DNA of 64,000 nt from Nonomuraea jabiensis (GTDB lineage Bacteria; Actinomycetota; Actinomycetes; Streptosporangiales; Streptosporangiaceae): NCBI RefSeq assembly GCF_014204795.1, contig NZ_JACHMB010000001.1, positions 12,800,501 to 12,864,500 on the forward strand, written 5' to 3'. The number at the start of each line of letters is the position of its first letter. The first letter of the stretch is position 1. Below the pieces are notes generated by a model. The model was not told the origin of the DNA. It made no database searches and saw nothing but the letters and a program-made list of their open reading frames with translations. The position numbers and the translations under genes are program-made. Shown here piece after piece: positions 1 through 8,248 of the stretch.

Positions 1-33
1 CGCGGAGCGCTCCCGTTGTGGAAGGCCGTGCTT

Positions 34-159
34 TCAGGCCCAGTGTGGTGGCTTGTTGTCCAGGTAGAAGGCGTCCGGGTCGGTCTCGGGCCAGTCGCTC
101 CAGCCCTCGTCCGTGTCGTCCGCTGTCTGCTCCGGTAGAAAGTCGTTCACACAGGACAT
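34..159 (-). CDS. Small acidic conserved-type protein, 41 aa
   Basis: A 41-codon reading frame on the minus strand, very rich in Asp and Glu, with the core DDTDEGW and a C-terminus ending in PPHWA. Short actinobacterial proteins with a DDTD-GW core and a closing PPHW are familiar to me as conserved hypotheticals, but I know no assigned function. The ATG at 159 lacks a clear ribosome-binding site; the GTG at 150 is an alternative. It is divergent from the STAND ATPase gene starting at 269, so the two share a roughly 110-bp promoter region. There are no cysteines, signal peptide or membrane segment. The alternative is that it is not translated. Confidence 0.5.
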   Translation of the reverse strand: MSCVNDFLPEQTADDTDEGWSDWPETDPDAFYLDNKPPHWA

Positions 160-268
160 GCTACTCGGGCATACAAAGCACCCGACGTGTCCGCAGGTCC
201 AGGGACAGGCGGGGGCGGCGGCGGTACGATGCGAGAGCAGGTGTCGCCTATCCCCCGTGAGGCTGCTC

Positions 269-2374
269 ATGGCAACCCCGACAGGCTGGCAGCGAGACGG
301 CAATCTACCGGCGGAGCTCACCAGCTTCATCGGCAGGACACGGCTCCTGGCCAACCTCAAACGGCACCTCGGCGAGTCCCGCCTGGTGACCGTGACAGGT
401 ATCGGGGGCGTGGGCAAGTCCCGTACGGTGCTGAGGCTCGCGCATCTCGTCCGGTCGCAGTATCCGGACGGCGTGTGGTTCGCGGATCTCGGGCGGTTGC
501 AGGACTCGGGCATGGTCAAGCACACCATCGCCTCCGCGCTCGGCATCGCCGACCAGTCCTCGCGGGCCGAGTCGGAGTCGCTGTCGGAGTGGGTGGGCGA
601 GCGCGACATGCTGCTCATCATCGACACCTGCGAACATCTGGTGCAGGGGTGCGCCGAGCTGGTGCACGAGTTGCTGGAGGCGGCGCCCAATCTGAAGGTG
701 CTGGCCACCAGCCGCCAGTCGCTGAACCTGCCGTACGAGCACGTGGTCCCCGTGCCGCCGCTGCAGGTGCCGTTCGAGGATCCGGGCGAGAGCCTGTTCA
801 CGAACGAGTCCGTGCAGCTCTTCGCCGAACGCGCCGGGGCGAGCGTGCCCGACTTCGTGCTCGACGAGGACAACATCGGCGCCGTGGCCGAGCTGTGCCG
901 CAGGCTCGACGGCATCCCGCTCGCGATCGAGCTGGCGGCCGTGCGGCTGCGGGCGCTGTCGGTGGAGCAGATCCTCGGGCTGCTGGCCGACCGGTTCAGC
1001 CTGCTGGCGGGCGCGAGCCGGACGGCGCTGCCGCGGCACCAGACGCTGCGGGCGGCCATCGGGTGGAGTCACGAACTGTGCGAGCCCGCGGAGCGGCTGC
1101 TGTGGGCGCGGCTGTCGGTGTTCGCGAAGGACTTCGAGCTGGACGCGGCCAGGTTCGTCTGCTCCGACGGGCGGCTGCCGTCCGAGGACATCACCGACCT
1201 GGTCACGGGGCTGGTGGAGAAGTCCATCCTGCTGATCAGGAGCAACCACGCCGGGGTCCGCTACAAGCTCATCGACACCCTCGCCGAGTACGGCGAGGAG
1301 TGGCTCGACAAGCTCGGCCAGCGGGAGCAGATGCAGCAGCGGCACCTGGAGTACTACCTGAGCCTGGCTCAGCGCAGCGAGGACGCCTGGTCAGGGCCGC
1401 GGCAGATCTACTGGTTCGTCCGCATGCGGCAGGAGCACGACAACGTACGGGTGGCGCTCGACCACGCGCTCAGGTCCCCGGGCAAGTCGGTGCTGGCGCT
1501 GACCCTGCTGTCGTCGTTGTGGTTCATGTGGATCTGCTGCGGGTTCGTCCGGGAGGGACGGCTCTACCTGGAGAAGGCGCTGCAGGCCAACCCCACCGCG
1601 AGCAAGGAGCGCTGCAAGGCGCTGTGGGTGCTCTCGTACGTGCGCAGCGCCCAGGGCGACAGCGCGGGCGCGTTGAAGGCGGCCGAGCAGTGCAGCACCG
1701 AGGCCGTCAGGGTCGGCGACTCCAGGGCCGTGATCCTGGCCTCCAAGATGCAGGGCACGGCCGCGCTGCTCCAGGGCGACCTGCAGAAGGCCAGCGCGCT
1801 GCTGGGCGTGGCGATCGAGTTCAACACCGACAACAAGGAGCTGAACCCCGGCCTGCTGCCCGCCATCGTCGAGCTGTCGCTGGTGCTGTCGTCGCAGGGC
1901 GAGTTCTACGAGGCGGAGTCGCTGCTGCTGGACTGCCTGCAGGTGTGCAGGGAGCGCGGGGAGCTCTGGGTCAGCTCGTACGCGCAGTGGGCGCTGGCCT
2001 TCACCAGGCTCGCGACCGGCAGGGCGGAGGAGGCGCTGCAGAGCGCCAGGGAGGGGCTGCGGATCAAGCGGCACTTCCACGACACGCTCGGCACCCTGCT
2101 GGCACTGGAGACCTGCGCGCGCATCTTCGTCATGAACGACCAGCCGGCACTGGCCGCCAAGCTGCTCGGCGCGCTGCACCAGAACTGGCGGTCAGCCGGC
2201 CTGCCGCGGATGGGCGCGCCGTTCCTGACCGAGGACCACGACCTGTGCGTGCGCGATTGCAAGCGGCAGATGGGCGAGCTGGCCTACAAGAGCACGTTCG
2301 AGGACGGCGCCAGGCTCGACCTGGACGAGGCGTCCGAACTCGCGCTCGCCGGCGAGCCGGACGCCTCTGACTAG
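269..2374 (+). CDS. STAND (NB-ARC/AfsR-type) ATPase with TPR-like repeats, no DNA-binding domain
   Basis: A 701-aa protein beginning at ATG 269 (MATPTGWQRDGN); the frame is open further upstream but that part looks like non-coding translation. The N-terminal region has the usual opening LPAELTSFIGR, a P-loop GIGGVGKS at residues 44-51 and a Walker B-like LLIIDTCEH, followed by the LATSRQ and GIPLAIELAA motifs of the NB-ARC ATPases found in AfsR and large LuxR-family regulators. The C-terminal half is helical repeats. Unlike those regulators it has neither an N-terminal SARP domain nor a C-terminal LuxR helix-turn-helix, so it is probably a signalling scaffold that acts through a partner. It converges on the terpene synthase gene with only 8 bp between the stop codons. 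Confidence 0.85.
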   Translation: MATPTGWQRDGNLPAELTSFIGRTRLLANLKRHLGESRLVTVTGIGGVGKSRTVLRLAHLVRSQYPDGVWFADLGRLQDSGMVKHTIASALGIADQSSRAESESLSEWVGERDMLLIIDTCEHLVQGCAELVHELLEAAPNLKVLATSRQSLNLPYEHVVPVPPLQVPFEDPGESLFTNESVQLFAERAGASVPDFVLDEDNIGAVAELCRRLDGIPLAIELAAVRLRALSVEQILGLLADRFSLLAGASRTALPRHQTLRAAIGWSHELCEPAERLLWARLSVFAKDFELDAARFVCSDGRLPSEDITDLVTGLVEKSILLIRSNHAGVRYKLIDTLAEYGEEWLDKLGQREQMQQRHLEYYLSLAQRSEDAWSGPRQIYWFVRMRQEHDNVRVALDHALRSPGKSVLALTLLSSLWFMWICCGFVREGRLYLEKALQANPTASKERCKALWVLSYVRSAQGDSAGALKAAEQCSTEAVRVGDSRAVILASKMQGTAALLQGDLQKASALLGVAIEFNTDNKELNPGLLPAIVELSLVLSSQGEFYEAESLLLDCLQVCRERGELWVSSYAQWALAFTRLATGRAEEALQSAREGLRIKRHFHDTLGTLLALETCARIFVMNDQPALAAKLLGALHQNWRSAGLPRMGAPFLTEDHDLCVRDCKRQMGELAYKSTFEDGARLDLDEASELALAGEPDASD

Positions 2375-2382
2375 CGCCGGCC

Positions 2383-3411
2383 TCAGACCGCCTGGGGCCA
2401 GCGCGTGCCGTCGGGCCAGGCGTGCACGTAACGCGCGCTGCCGAGGGAGAACTCGATGTGCCCGCGTACCCAGTGTTCGAGCCCCCGTACGTACTTGCGG
2501 ACCGGCAGCGACGCCCAGTGCTCCAGCGCCGCGCGCCGCTCGACGAACGCCGCGATCGCGTCGTTGTGCATCTCCGCGACCTCGCGCAACGCGTTCTGCA
2601 GGGCGAGGGACTTGTGCGTGGCCAGCACGGTGACGAGGTTGTGCCGGGCCTTGTCGTTCCCCCGTTCCTTGGCGTACGACAGCAGGTCGTTGTCCCAGCC
2701 GATGAGGTCGCACGCCAGGTCGGACAGCGCGCGGACGTCGGGATGATGCCATTCCTCCGCCTCTAGCCGGTAGCCGCCCCCGGCGTCGATGAGCGCGAAG
2801 CAGGTGTACGTGGCCCCCGTGATGCGGCGCATCAGCACGTAGTCCTCAGGAGTGGGGATCAGGTCGGCCTCGCGGTTGGCCGCCTCCCAGATCTGGGCGA
2901 ACAGGTACTCCTTCACCGTGATCCGCCACCGGTCCACCTGTGCGGGGGTGGCGGCTTCGGAGATCCGGTGCAGGAGCTCGTTGAGCGCGAGGCCGAACGG
3001 GTCGTCGGCGTCCGGCTCCCTGCGCCCGTCGAGGATCTCGAGGAGCGGCGGCAGGGCGCGGGCCAGCGCGGAGGCCCGTTGTGCCATCAGCTCGCCCTCG
3101 CAGAACGCGTCGTCGAACGCGAAGAGCCAGTTGTACCAGTCGTTGATCAACCGGAGGCTGTCACGCGGCACGGTCGGGTTCGTCCGGGCCGCGAGCAGGC
3201 CGATCTTGGAGCGCCGGAAGTGCTCGATCGCCTCGGCGCCGGTGAGCATGTTTGAGGCGGCCAGCCATGCGTGACTCTCCGCGTCGACCTCCGCGGCATG
3301 CACGTTGATCTCGTTCGGGAACGGACATGGCAACGGAGGGATGTGGAGTGGTCGCCTACCAAATGTTTGCGCAGAAGTAGCCACGCCATCCAGCATGACG
3401 AGGCAGTGCAC
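2383..3411 (-). CDS. Class I terpene synthase (probable sesquiterpene cyclase)
   Basis: A 342-aa soluble protein of normal length for a bacterial class I terpene cyclase. Visible metal-binding elements are the aspartate-rich motif DDAFCE (residues 100-105) and the NSE triad NDLLSYAKE (241-249); the C-terminal RY pair is in SARYVHA. The PPLPCPFPNEIN segment is the typical N-terminus. It would ionise a prenyl diphosphate, most likely farnesyl diphosphate, with three Mg2+ ions and cyclise it to a volatile terpene. The product cannot be told from sequence. The start is uncertain: GTG at 3411, ATG at 3396 or a later GTG, none with a strong ribosome-binding site. No prenyltransferase or P450 is adjacent. 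Confidence 0.9.
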   Translation of the reverse strand: MHCLVMLDGVATSAQTFGRRPLHIPPLPCPFPNEINVHAAEVDAESHAWLAASNMLTGAEAIEHFRRSKIGLLAARTNPTVPRDSLRLINDWYNWLFAFDDAFCEGELMAQRASALARALPPLLEILDGRREPDADDPFGLALNELLHRISEAATPAQVDRWRITVKEYLFAQIWEAANREADLIPTPEDYVLMRRITGATYTCFALIDAGGGYRLEAEEWHHPDVRALSDLACDLIGWDNDLLSYAKERGNDKARHNLVTVLATHKSLALQNALREVAEMHNDAIAAFVERRAALEHWASLPVRKYVRGLEHWVRGHIEFSLGSARYVHAWPDGTRWPQAV

Positions 3412-3499
3412 GAAAGGCCACAGTCGGCAACTTCAAGGTCTTTAGTGCTTATTTCATACTATGAATCGCTTTGCGTGAACCATTGGATAAAAGGGTCAT

Positions 3500-3865
3500 T
3501 TACCACATTCGTGCCGCAGGCAGCACCGGCGGCGAACCCGCGCAGCGACCGGCTCCCCCATACGGTAACGCCCTGACCACGACAGACTCGTTTCCGTAGC
3601 GAGCGGGGTCAGAACAGGGTCGTGAGACCGGGCGGGAATCGGTGCCTCATGTGGCAAGCAGGCGAACGGTCCCGGCGTGACCGTAATGAGCCGCGAGCAC
3701 CAGCAAAGTGTCACCTTTGCCGTCGGTGACATCGACCGGCGCCCCGACCTCGGCTTACGCCCGCGCCGTCCCAGCGGCACCCACCCTGGCCAGGGCGAAC
3801 ATCCCGGTTGCGAACCCCCGAGCTTCGGGTCCGTGGCGATGTGTCCTATTGACCCCCGATAGGGT
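3500..3865 (-). pseudogene. Decayed ankyrin-repeat protein gene
   Basis: One minus-strand frame still reads as an ankyrin protein: MFALARVGAAG, then VGAPVDVTDGKGDTLL, LAAHYGHAGTVRLLAT, and finally YGNESVVVRAL and SPPVLPAARMW. Three stop codons lie in this same frame, at 3755-3757, 3647-3649 and 3500-3502, and the second repeat is shortened. The order and spacing match the small actinobacterial ankyrin proteins that start with a FDLARAGD-type helix and end in ARMFG. The 520-bp gap between the terpene synthase and PAC2 genes is therefore mostly gene remnant; its start side (3780-3865) is too eroded to place a start codon. Sequencing error is unlikely to explain two internal stops. Confidence 0.75.
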
Positions 3866-3935
3866 GCCGTGCGCGGAATCGTTCTGACCCGCCGTAGGTT
3901 CTGGTGAAGAGTACCTAGGGAAAGGCTGTCCAACC

Positions 3936-4835
3936 GTGTTCGACCCGAAGGATCTCTACGAGCTCGCAGACGACGTGCCCGAGCTGCCCGATCCGGTGTT
4001 GCTGTACCACTTCGACGGTTTTGTCGACGCGGGCGCCGCCGGACGCCTCGCACTGGGCCACCTGCTGGCCGAGCTGGAGCACCGGGTCGTGGCGACGTTC
4101 GACGTGGACCGGCTGCTCGACTACCGGTCTCGCCGGCCCATCATGACCTTCGACACCGACCGATGGGTGGAGTGCGAGAGCCCGGAATTGGCCGTTCATG
4201 TCGCGAAGGACGCGACGGGAACGCCGTTCCTGGTGATGAGCGGGCCCGAGCCCGACCGGGAGTGGGAGCTGTTCACCAACGCCGTGTCGGACCTGGTGGA
4301 GCGCTTGAAGGTGAGCAAGCTCGTGACCCTCCACGGCATCCCCATGGCGGTCCCCCACACCCGCCCGCTCGGGCTCACGATGCACGCCAGCCGGCCCGAA
4401 TTGATCAACTCCCAGACGAGCGCGTTCGGGCGCGTCCAGGTGCCGGGGAGCGTGGCGGCGCTGCTGGAGTTGCGGCTGGGGGCGCAGGGGCACGACGCGG
4501 TGGGGTACGCGATCCACGTGCCGCACTACCTCTCGCAGGCCGAGTACCCGACCGCCGCCGTCACCGGCCTGGAGGCGGTGACGCGGGGCACGGGGCTGGT
4601 GTTCCCGCTGGACCCGCTGCGCGACGCGGCCCGCCGTACGACGACGGAGATCGAGGAGCAGATCCAGGCCTCGACCGAGCTCTCCACCGCGATCAAGGGG
4701 CTGGAGCAGCAGTACGACGCGTTCGCGGGCGGCGCCGAGCGCGAGAACCTGATGGCCGAGACGACCCCGATGCCGACGGGTGACGAGCTGGCCGCCCAGT
4801 TCGAGCGCTTCCTCGCCGAGCGTGACGACGAGTAG
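3936..4835 (+). CDS. PAC2 family protein (proteasome assembly chaperone-like)
   Basis: A 299-aa protein with the PAC2 fold signature: PVLLYHFDGFVDAGAAG near the N-terminus, then a VVATFDVDRLLDYRSRRP segment and a VTLHGIPMAVPHTRP segment. Actinobacteria with a 20S proteasome carry one or two such proteins. The family is related to eukaryotic proteasome assembly chaperones and archaeal PbaB-type proteins, but the bacterial role is unproven. The GTG start at 3936 is supported by the AGGGAAAGG ribosome-binding site at 3917-3925. The C-terminus is acidic and ends just inside the tandem duplication that begins at 4834. Confidence 0.88.
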   Translation: MFDPKDLYELADDVPELPDPVLLYHFDGFVDAGAAGRLALGHLLAELEHRVVATFDVDRLLDYRSRRPIMTFDTDRWVECESPELAVHVAKDATGTPFLVMSGPEPDREWELFTNAVSDLVERLKVSKLVTLHGIPMAVPHTRPLGLTMHASRPELINSQTSAFGRVQVPGSVAALLELRLGAQGHDAVGYAIHVPHYLSQAEYPTAAVTGLEAVTRGTGLVFPLDPLRDAARRTTTEIEEQIQASTELSTAIKGLEQQYDAFAGGAERENLMAETTPMPTGDELAAQFERFLAERDDE

Positions 4836-5007
4836 ACGTCCATATTTTACGGTGGCCCGAGCCGGCACCACCCGCCGCACGTGGCCGGGGCCTGTCCAGG
4901 GTGACGCTCACCAGGTGTGCAGACGTCCATATTTTACGGTGGCCCGAGCCGGCACCACCCGCCGCACGTGGCCGGGGCCTGTCCAGGGTGACGCTCACCA
5001 GGTGTGC
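4834..5007. repeat. Perfect tandem duplication, 2 x 87 bp
   Basis: Copies at 4834-4920 and 4921-5007 are identical over 87 bp. The first begins inside the TAG stop codon of the PAC2 gene. Each copy contains a short stem-loop GGTGAcgcTCACC (4900-4912 and 4987-4999) and a GGTGG/CCACC inverted repeat. The duplication fills most of the 300-bp gap before the Gfo/Idh/MocA gene; the rest (5008-5135) holds no gene that I can support. Confidence 0.97.
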
Positions 5008-5135
5008 GTGGCGGGCCACCGTCACGCCGCCACCTGGGCCGTCTGGGTGGTGCCTGCGTGCCCCTGGGAAAAGGTCCCTCCGGAAACGGGACGCGCCTGA
5101 GGGGGCTCCTCTGGCCTGCCGGATAGCCTGAGGAA

Positions 5136-6176
5136 ATGACTGACATCCGCGTCGGACTGGTCGGCTACGGCACCGCCGGAGCGTATTTCCACGCCCCTCT
5201 CATCCACGCCACCCCCGGCCTGTCCCTGGCCGCCGTCGTGACCGGCAACCCCGCCCGCCGGGCCGAGGCGGCCGAGAAGTACGGCGCGACCCCGGTGTCC
5301 GACGTGGAGGAGCTGTGGGGCCGGTGCGATCTCGTCGTGGTCGCCTCCCCCAACAGGACCCACGTGGCCACCGCCGCCGCCGCGCTCACCCCCGGCCTGC
5401 CCGTCGTCGTGGACAAACCCCTGGCCAGGACCGCCGCGGAGGCCCGGGAGCTGGTGCGGCTGGCCAAGGAGCGGGGGCTCATGCTGACCGTGTTCCAGAA
5501 CCGGCGCTGGGACGGCGACTTCCGTACCGTCCGCAGGCTGGTCGAGGAGGGGCGGCTGGGTGACGTGCTGCGCTTCGAGTCGAGGTTCGAGCGGTGGCGG
5601 CCGGTGCCCAAGGGCGGCTGGCGGGAGACCGGGGGCGCGGAGGAGATCGGCGGGCTCCTCTACGACCTGGGCAGCCACCTGGTGGACCAGGCCCTGCAAC
5701 TGCTCGGCCCGGCGCGCGAGGTCTACTGCGAGAGCGACGTGCGGCGCGAGGGGGTGGCCTCCGACGACGACACGTTCATCGCGCTGACGCACGCGGGCGG
5801 GGCCCGGTCGCATCTGTGGATGAGCTCGGTGGCGGCCTGGCGGGGGCCCCGGTTCCGGGTGCTGGGCTCGTCGGCCGGGTTCGTGAAGTACGGGATGGAT
5901 GTGCAGGAGGAGCGGCTGCGGGCGGGGATGTCGCCCGGTTCGCCGGAGTTCGGGGAGGACGACGAGGGGAGCTGGGGGCTGCTCGGCACGGAGGAGGCCC
6001 ATCGTGCCGAGCGGACGGAGCCGGGGGCGTACCTGGACTTCTACCGCGGGGTGGTGGCGGCGCTGCGCGAGGGCGCGCCACCGCCCGTGGACCCGGAGAG
6101 CGTGATCGACACGCTGACCGTCATCGAGGCCGCCCACCTGTCGGCCACCCAGCGCATCGTCACCCACCTCGGCTGA
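5136..6176 (+). CDS. Gfo/Idh/MocA family NAD(P)-dependent oxidoreductase
   Basis: A 346-aa protein of standard family length. The N-terminal Rossmann fold has VGLVGYGTAGAYFHAP, and the conserved VVVDKPLA segment carries the lysine and proline of the family's EKP motif as DKP. The C-terminal half is the alpha/beta substrate domain (GGLLYDLGSHLVDQAL). Such enzymes oxidise or reduce sugars and inositols; the layout resembles NADP-dependent inositol dehydrogenases, but the substrate is not visible. ATG 5136 has a close GAGGAA just before it. It is monocistronic, between the 87-bp duplication and a terminator shared with the convergent phosphatase gene. Confidence 0.88.
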   Translation: MTDIRVGLVGYGTAGAYFHAPLIHATPGLSLAAVVTGNPARRAEAAEKYGATPVSDVEELWGRCDLVVVASPNRTHVATAAAALTPGLPVVVDKPLARTAAEARELVRLAKERGLMLTVFQNRRWDGDFRTVRRLVEEGRLGDVLRFESRFERWRPVPKGGWRETGGAEEIGGLLYDLGSHLVDQALQLLGPAREVYCESDVRREGVASDDDTFIALTHAGGARSHLWMSSVAAWRGPRFRVLGSSAGFVKYGMDVQEERLRAGMSPGSPEFGEDDEGSWGLLGTEEAHRAERTEPGAYLDFYRGVVAALREGAPPPVDPESVIDTLTVIEAAHLSATQRIVTHLG

Positions 6177-6250
6177 CCCACCCGCCCGGGACGCAAGGCG
6201 GCGGACCGGTCACCCAGGGCGGCGACCAGCGTCACCCGCCGGCAGCGCCC

Positions 6251-6293
6251 GCGGTCCAGCGGCGGCGGTCCAGCGGCGGCAGCGGTCCAGCGG
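6251..6293. repeat. Short GC-rich tandem repeat
   Basis: The 12-mer GCGGTCCAGCGG occurs three times, at 6251, 6265 and 6282, inside the 279-bp gap between the dehydrogenase and phosphatase genes. The rest of the gap holds only the terminator hairpin at 6393-6425. Confidence 0.85.
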
Positions 6294-6392
6294 TGGCAGC
6301 GCCGCCCCGGCCCCAGCCGCGCCGGCCAGGCCGACGTTCTGCAGGCGTACTGCGTGAATGGACGCAACAAGCGCCGGCCGAAGGTCCTGACC

Positions 6393-6425
6393 CCGGCCCC
6401 CGCGTCGCTTCGGCGCGGGGGCCGG
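6393..6425. terminator. Bidirectional terminator hairpin
   Basis: A perfect 12-bp stem (CCGGCCCCCGCG at 6393-6404 with its complement at 6414-6425) around a 9-nt loop, placed between the convergent dehydrogenase and phosphatase genes. There is no T-run, as is usual in actinobacteria. Confidence 0.7.
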
Positions 6426-6455
6426 CCGCGCCACGCGTCCGGCCGGAGTGGCGGG

Positions 6456-7247
6456 TCAGTCGCGCAGGCGGGCGTGGAGGGCGGCGGTGTCGGCGTCGGT
6501 CCAGCCGTAGCGGGTCAGCCAGCCCATCGGCCCGCCGAACCGCTCGTCCAGCACCTGGAAGAACTGCTCGATGTACCGGGCCCGCGGCATGTGGTCGTCC
6601 GCCGGCCGCGAGTCCAGGTCGCCCCGGTACGTCTCGCTGCTGCGCAGCCGCTTGAGGATCAGCTCCAGCCGCTCGCCCGTCGCCACGTAGTCCTCGACGA
6701 TCGCCTCGCGGGTCGCCCCCGCCACCTCCAGCGCCAGCGCCGACAGCACTCCGGTGCGGTCCTTGCCCGCCGCGCAGTGCACCAGCGCCGCCCCGTCGTC
6801 CAGCGACATCGCGCGCAGCGCCGCCACCACCGCGTCCGGGCGGTCGCGCAGGTAGCCGAAGTAGAAGCCGGTCACCCGCAGCTCCTCGTCCAGCGCGCGC
6901 TCGGCCCAGGGCAGCACCCGGTCGCCGTCGATGGTGTCGGCCTCGACGTCGGTGTGCGTGCCGCCCTCCGCGAACAGCGTCAGGTGGTGGTGGCGCACCT
7001 CGGGCACCAGGGTGAGCGGCCCCGGCCCCTCCAGCGCGACCTCGGCGTTCGAGCGCAGGTCCACGACGTGCCGCAGCTTCAGCTCACCCACCAGGATCGC
7101 CACGTCACCCGGCGTGAGGCCCTGCAGGTTGTCGGCGCGGAAGATCCGCCCGCGACGGGTGCGGCCGCCGTCGCGGGTCGGCAATCCGCCCAGGTCACGC
7201 GCGTTGACCGCGCCTTCCAGGTCTATCCACCTCGTCATCTCATCCAT
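6456..7247 (-). CDS. Tyrosine/serine protein phosphatase (Y_phosphatase3 type)
   Basis: A 263-aa protein with the P-loop HCAAGKDRTG (HCx5R with Lys-Asp inside), the hallmark of the MptpB-like dual-specificity phosphatases that also act on phosphoinositides. The N-terminal WIDLEGAVNARDLGG and RGRIFRADNL segments are typical of the family. The chosen ATG at 7247 has AGGG about nine bases upstream; the frame stays open further upstream but is non-coding in character. No signal peptide is seen, although mycobacterial relatives are secreted. Divergent from the membrane-protein gene at 7312. Confidence 0.9.
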   Translation of the reverse strand: MDEMTRWIDLEGAVNARDLGGLPTRDGGRTRRGRIFRADNLQGLTPGDVAILVGELKLRHVVDLRSNAEVALEGPGPLTLVPEVRHHHLTLFAEGGTHTDVEADTIDGDRVLPWAERALDEELRVTGFYFGYLRDRPDAVVAALRAMSLDDGAALVHCAAGKDRTGVLSALALEVAGATREAIVEDYVATGERLELILKRLRSSETYRGDLDSRPADDHMPRARYIEQFFQVLDERFGGPMGWLTRYGWTDADTAALHARLRD

Positions 7248-7311
7248 TATTGCGACCCTATATGTCCGCCAAATATGAGCGAATTCGAGGTTCATAACGC
7301 AGCATGAACGT

Positions 7312-8184
7312 ATGGATCCACGAGCTCTGCCTCCACGGCTGGTGATCGATCCAACGCTGCACCCGGAGATCTCGGTCGAGCTGCGGTCCAGCCCGCACAT
7401 CCTCCGCATGGCCCGATCCGGTGTGCGCGTGGACACCACGAAGAACCCCGCGCTCCTCTTCGTGATCCCGGCCCTCCTGATGGTGCTCGCCGTAGCGACC
7501 GGCGTGGAAGAACTGCTGGTCCCCGGTGTGGGGATCGGGCTGATCGTCCTGTTCAGGTGGATCGCGTTGGACGGTACCTACCGATCGACCCGGCGGCGGA
7601 TCCGCTCCGCCCAGGTCCACGCCAACCGCTTCATCCTCCCCGAGGACCTGGACTACCCCTGCCAGAGGCTGCTGCGCAGGGCGCAGAACGCGGTCGAGGC
7701 GATCATGGCCTCCCGCGTCCACCGGGACGGCCTGATCGACACCATCGACAACCGGGTGTCACTGCCCGAGGAGGTCTGGCAGATCGCCCAGCGGCTGCGG
7801 AAGCTGTCGGCCATGCACGCCGAGCACGGCAAGATCGTCCCCCGCGACCTGCCGCCCGGCATGGAGGACGCGTTCAAGCCCTACACCACCGCGCTGGACG
7901 CCGCCTGGACGTCGCTGTCGCACCGCGTCCGCCACCTGGAGAAGTACGCCAAGCAGGTGGTCAAGGCGGACAAGGTCTACCACGCGCACCGGCGGCTCGA
8001 GGCGCTGGCCGCCAAGACCCCCGAGTACCAGCAGCTGATCGCCGACACCGTGCGGGACGAGCTGGCCCACGAGCGCATCAGGGAGCTGGCCGACCAGGCG
8101 GCGCACGTGCGCAAGCTGTTCGAGGAGAGCATCGCCCAGGCCAGGCTGGCGGCGGGCGAGCTGATCAAGACGCCCCTGGCGTGA
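7312..8184 (+). CDS. Membrane protein with long cytoplasmic helical domain, unknown function
   Basis: A 290-aa protein. Two adjacent hydrophobic segments at about residues 47-60 (ALLFVIPALLMVLAVATG) and 66-81 (LLVPGVGIGLIVLFRW) form a hairpin anchor. The remaining 200 residues are charged and helix-rich, probably coiled coil (REL, KYAKQVVKADKVYH, ADQAAHVRKLFEES). I do not recognise a named family; similar two-TM-plus-coil proteins are common in Streptosporangiales. The stop codon is followed at once by the 32-bp duplication at 8185, which belongs to the end of the convergent STAND gene. Confidence 0.7.
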   Translation: MDPRALPPRLVIDPTLHPEISVELRSSPHILRMARSGVRVDTTKNPALLFVIPALLMVLAVATGVEELLVPGVGIGLIVLFRWIALDGTYRSTRRRIRSAQVHANRFILPEDLDYPCQRLLRRAQNAVEAIMASRVHRDGLIDTIDNRVSLPEEVWQIAQRLRKLSAMHAEHGKIVPRDLPPGMEDAFKPYTTALDAAWTSLSHRVRHLEKYAKQVVKADKVYHAHRRLEALAAKTPEYQQLIADTVRDELAHERIRELADQAAHVRKLFEESIAQARLAAGELIKTPLA

Positions 8185-8248
8185 GGGTCAGGGGCCGGCG
8201 CGCCTGAGAAGCTCCAGGGTCAGGGGCCGGCGCGCCTGAGAAGCTCCA
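8185..8248. repeat. Tandem duplication 2 x 32 bp at the 3' end of the STAND gene
   Basis: Identical 32-bp copies at 8185-8216 and 8217-8248. On the minus strand each encodes LELLRRAGP plus a stop, so the last codons and stop of the STAND/TPR gene have been copied just downstream of the gene. The copy is not translated, because the true stop at 8220 comes first. Confidence 0.95.

Noticed and set aside
269..2374. AfsR/SARP antibiotic regulator
   Set aside because: The ATPase resembles that of AfsR but no SARP winged helix or bacterial transcriptional activation domain is present at the N-terminus, and no LuxR HTH at the C-terminus.
3496..4053. A 185-codon minus-strand frame before PAC2
   Set aside because: It is in a different frame from the ankyrin remnant and overlaps the real PAC2 start; the translation is low-complexity.
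6354..7307. A 317-codon plus-strand frame opposite the tyrosine phosphatase
   Set aside because: It is a shadow of the phosphatase gene; no domain, and the phosphatase strand has the P-loop.
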